This document shows, in pieces, positions 7,131 through 8,914 of a stretch of DNA of 8,914 nt. Location: NCBI GenBank assembly GCA_023410025.1, contig JAEYQM010000073.1:1-8914 (forward strand), written 5' to 3'. Source of the DNA: Bacillota bacterium. Its GTDB lineage: Bacteria; Bacillota_I; Bacilli_A; ML615J-28; CAG-698. The number at the start of each line of letters is the position of its first letter. Positions within the stretch are counted from its first letter, which is position 1. The notes below the pieces were generated by a model that made no database searches, was not told the DNA's origin, and worked only from the letters and a program-made list of their open reading frames with translations. Position numbers and translations under genes: made by a program.

Positions 7131-8735
7131 TTATTTAATAATTTTATTTGTGTCAAATATAATAACTTTTCCACTTTCCCTATCAAATCCTGTATACCTA
7201 CCATCACCTAGATCTAATATTAGATTTGTTGGGAAATAGTAATGATATACAAATGATTTTTTATTTTTATCATATATATGAATTTTCCCTTCTGTATCAG
7301 TAATAAAAGCAAAATCACTTGATTCACGCAAAGTTTTCTTTAAAGTTGTGTTAGGAATTTCTGGATATTTTTCATTTAAGCCTGTTTTAGAAATTATTGC
7401 ACCTGTAATAGGATTTAATGTTGAACCGGCATAATGTATATATTTACCATCAAAATATAATTTTTCTCCCTCCTCAACAACACCATTAATAGTTACTTTA
7501 TACATTAATTTAAATGTATCAATATTATATAAATATACTATTGGATTACTTTCGTGCCCACTATTAATATATAAAATATTATCTTTATAATTAATAGTAA
7601 GTTGTGGATAATATATAATTTCTGATTGTTTTTCCATCCAAGTAGAACGATCAATACTATATATGATTGAGTTTCTGTCGCTATCTGTATACATCACTGT
7701 TTCACCCAATATTGCTATATCTTTAACAACAGTTTGCGTATATGTATAACTTGAAGAAAAATCGTTTAAATATTGGACTCGATAAGTTTTATCACCAAAA
7801 GCTATTGCCATATTTGAATTACCAACACTAATAGATGTTATTTCTCTAGAATGATATGGAAAATAAGTCTTAAATAAAAGATTATCTTTATAGAACAAAT
7901 CTATTTGATTAATTTTTTGTACAATCAAATAATTATTTACATCATCATAAAATAAATCTATTGCATCTAAATTATACATACTTACTACACCATCTTCTGG
8001 TATCGGATAAACGATTGGTTCTTTAGGTTGTTTATCTTTAATTAATTGATTAACCTTTTCTATAACTTTATTAGGAAAATGAATATCATAATTTTCATCT
8101 AAATATATTATTTTTCTATAATAGCTACTCTTGACATTTATAGTTTTTTTATCACCAATTTCAATAAAAAAATTATATTCTATCAAATTATTTGATTCTA
8201 AGTCTACCTTTATAATAATTTCAACATTAGTTTGTATATTTTCTACATCTTCACCATTAATTTGTTTTATTACTTTTATTTTTGAGTCATCTTTAAACAA
8301 AATAGTATATTGAATTTCACCATCTAATTCTTTTTTTGAAATATCATATTTTAATGTGCTAAAATCAAATTTTGGAAGGCCAATAAAATCATCTAAAGTC
8401 TCTTGATCATCCCACACTCCATATATGTCAGGTAAAGAGTTTGATGAATAAAGAACATATTCTTTATAAAAATAGTAGACAGTATTTGAAGAATAATTCT
8501 TATTCATTTTTATAACAAATGGGTCATTTTCATTGTAGTCATAATATAAATCATATGCATAATCTATATTGTTCTCATAATTCTTATACTGTTTATGATT
8601 ATAATCAATTTTATATTTTTCTTGTTGATAAAAATTATTTAAAACTTCATTTACTTCATCGATGTATGCTCCATTTTTTACATTACATCCACATAAAATA
8701 AATACTAATAGTAGAACACTTAAAATTTTTTTCAT
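7131..8735 (-). CDS. Predicted lipoprotein with N-terminal beta-rich domain and C-terminal propeller-like repeats
   Basis: Function unknown. The N-terminus has two lysines, a hydrophobic stretch (4-14) and a lipobox L-C-G-C, so Cys17 is the likely lipidated residue and the 518-residue mature protein would sit on the outer face of the cytoplasmic membrane. Residues about 20-230 are tyrosine- and asparagine-rich with alternating beta strands; the order D-L-E-S-N-N-L-I-E-Y near 178-187, then a run ending in I-H-F-P near 218-221, recalls LolA/LppX-like lipoprotein domains, a weak resemblance. A proline-rich linker (about 233-247) leads to 250-534, made of many short strand pairs such as D-L-F-Y, Y-L-Y-N-I-D and I-H-I-Y-D, which looks like a beta-propeller. 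No enzyme motif is seen. The ATG is preceded by GGGGGA 3 bases upstream. It has its own promoter and terminator, so a link to glycine cleavage is not implied. Confidence 0.8.
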   Translation of the reverse strand: MKKILSVLLLVFILCGCNVKNGAYIDEVNEVLNNFYQQEKYKIDYNHKQYKNYENNIDYAYDLYYDYNENDPFVIKMNKNYSSNTVYYFYKEYVLYSSNSLPDIYGVWDDQETLDDFIGLPKFDFSTLKYDISKKELDGEIQYTILFKDDSKIKVIKQINGEDVENIQTNVEIIIKVDLESNNLIEYNFFIEIGDKKTINVKSSYYRKIIYLDENYDIHFPNKVIEKVNQLIKDKQPKEPIVYPIPEDGVVSMYNLDAIDLFYDDVNNYLIVQKINQIDLFYKDNLLFKTYFPYHSREITSISVGNSNMAIAFGDKTYRVQYLNDFSSSYTYTQTVVKDIAILGETVMYTDSDRNSIIYSIDRSTWMEKQSEIIYYPQLTINYKDNILYINSGHESNPIVYLYNIDTFKLMYKVTINGVVEEGEKLYFDGKYIHYAGSTLNPITGAIISKTGLNEKYPEIPNTTLKKTLRESSDFAFITDTEGKIHIYDKNKKSFVYHYYFPTNLILDLGDGRYTGFDRESGKVIIFDTNKIIK

Positions 8736-8765
8736 ATTTCCCCCAATAATTAAAATTACTCGTAA

Positions 8766-8794
8766 ATTATAACATATTATAAAAATAATTAAAA
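8766..8794 (-). promoter_or_regulatory. Probable promoter of the lipoprotein gene
   Basis: Minus strand TATAAT at 8771-8766 preceded by TGT, an extended -10 identical to that of the gcv operon. The -35 region at the normal distance is poor (TTTTAA, 8794-8789), so the extended -10 would carry most of the activity. The predicted start is near 8759, 24 bases before the ATG. Confidence 0.6.
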
Positions 8795-8801
8795 GAATTT
8801 T

Positions 8802-8846
8802 TTAATAAAAAAAAGATATCTTTAAAACTAAGTTTTAAAGATATCT
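8802..8846 (-). terminator. Intrinsic terminator of the gene cut by the right edge
   Basis: A perfect 15-bp stem (8814-8828 with 8832-8846), 3-base loop, followed on the minus strand by a run of seven T's and more T-rich sequence. It stands 5 bases after the TAA stop of the partial gene and separates it from the lipoprotein gene. Each arm contains the palindrome AGATATCT. Confidence 0.88.
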
Positions 8847-8851
8847 ATATT

Positions 8852-8914
8852 TTACTTTTTAGATTTTAATAAATCATTAACATTACTTACAAACTTCTCA
8901 ACATCTTCTTTTGA
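8852..8914 (-). CDS. C-terminal 20 residues of an unidentified gene, cut by right edge
   Basis: An open minus-strand frame enters from the right edge and ends in TAA at 8854-8852, just before a strong terminator. The 20 visible residues end in F-V-S-N-V-N-D-L-L-K-S-K-K, a charged amphipathic helix. Such tails occur in many soluble proteins, so no family can be named. The terminator in the right place and orientation is the main support that this is a real gene. Confidence 0.6.
   Translation of the reverse strand, partial: SKEDVEKFVSNVNDLLKSKK

Noticed and set aside
8131..8701. Plus-strand open frames of 60 codons inside the lipoprotein gene
   Set aside because: Antisense to a gene with a clear signal peptide, ribosome site and terminator; composition is that of random AT-rich sequence.
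8814..8846. AGATATCT palindromes as a regulator binding pair
   Set aside because: They are the two arms of a terminator stem directly after a stop codon and before a T run, which explains them.
1..8914. Mobile elements, CRISPR arrays, tRNA or rRNA genes
   Set aside because: No transposase, terminal repeats, spaced direct repeats or GC-rich structured RNA stretch was seen; nearly all bases belong to the listed genes and their short spacers.

Overview
The window is a gene-dense, very AT-rich piece of bacterial chromosome in which every gene lies on the minus strand, so transcription runs from high to low coordinates. Seven coding regions are supported: five complete glycine cleavage system genes, one complete lipoprotein gene, and two genes cut by the window edges (one by the left edge, one by the right, so eight with the 20-residue tail at the right). 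The base composition, strong Gram-positive ribosome binding sites (AGGAGG), extended -10 promoters and split glycine decarboxylase (two subunits instead of one long chain) suggest a low-GC Bacillota/Mycoplasmatota-type organism. TGA acts as a stop (gcvPB) and all visible tryptophans are encoded by TGG, so this is not a Mycoplasma or Spiroplasma using genetic code 4. An Acholeplasma/Izemoplasma/Haloplasma-like lineage or a very AT-rich Clostridium/Erysipelotrichia relative would fit; that placement is inference.

Layout from right to left, in the direction of transcription. At 8852-8914 is the last 20 codons of an unidentified gene, closed by a 15-bp stem terminator (8802-8846). Next, 8735-7131 encodes a 534-residue lipoprotein of unknown function, with an N-terminal beta-rich domain and a C-terminal part that looks like a beta-propeller; it has its own promoter and terminator. 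Then comes the glycine cleavage operon: gcvT, gcvH, gcvPA, gcvPB and lpdA (6995-1486), tightly packed with gaps or overlaps of 1-11 bases, one promoter in front (7063-7035) and one 19-bp stem terminator behind (1446-1487). At the left, 1322-1 encodes a membrane protein with two DUF1538 repeats, missing its last residues beyond the window; it starts at TTG and has its own near-consensus promoter.

The five gcv products make a complete glycine cleavage machine. GcvPA and GcvPB decarboxylate glycine and load the aminomethyl group on the lipoyl arm of GcvH, GcvT releases ammonia and makes 5,10-methylene-tetrahydrofolate, and LpdA reoxidises the lipoyl arm with NAD+. The visible active-site residues are present in all five. 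No lipoylation gene is in the window. There is no room for a glycine riboswitch in front of gcvT: the predicted leader is only about 33 bases and carries a perfect 15-base palindrome instead.

Most of the window is ordinary metabolism. The points worth a second look are the riboswitch-free leader with its palindrome, the duplicated DUF1538 membrane protein, the two-domain orphan lipoprotein, and a shared extended -10 element (TGTTATAAT-like) in front of each transcription unit. I see no mobile element, CRISPR array, tRNA or rRNA.
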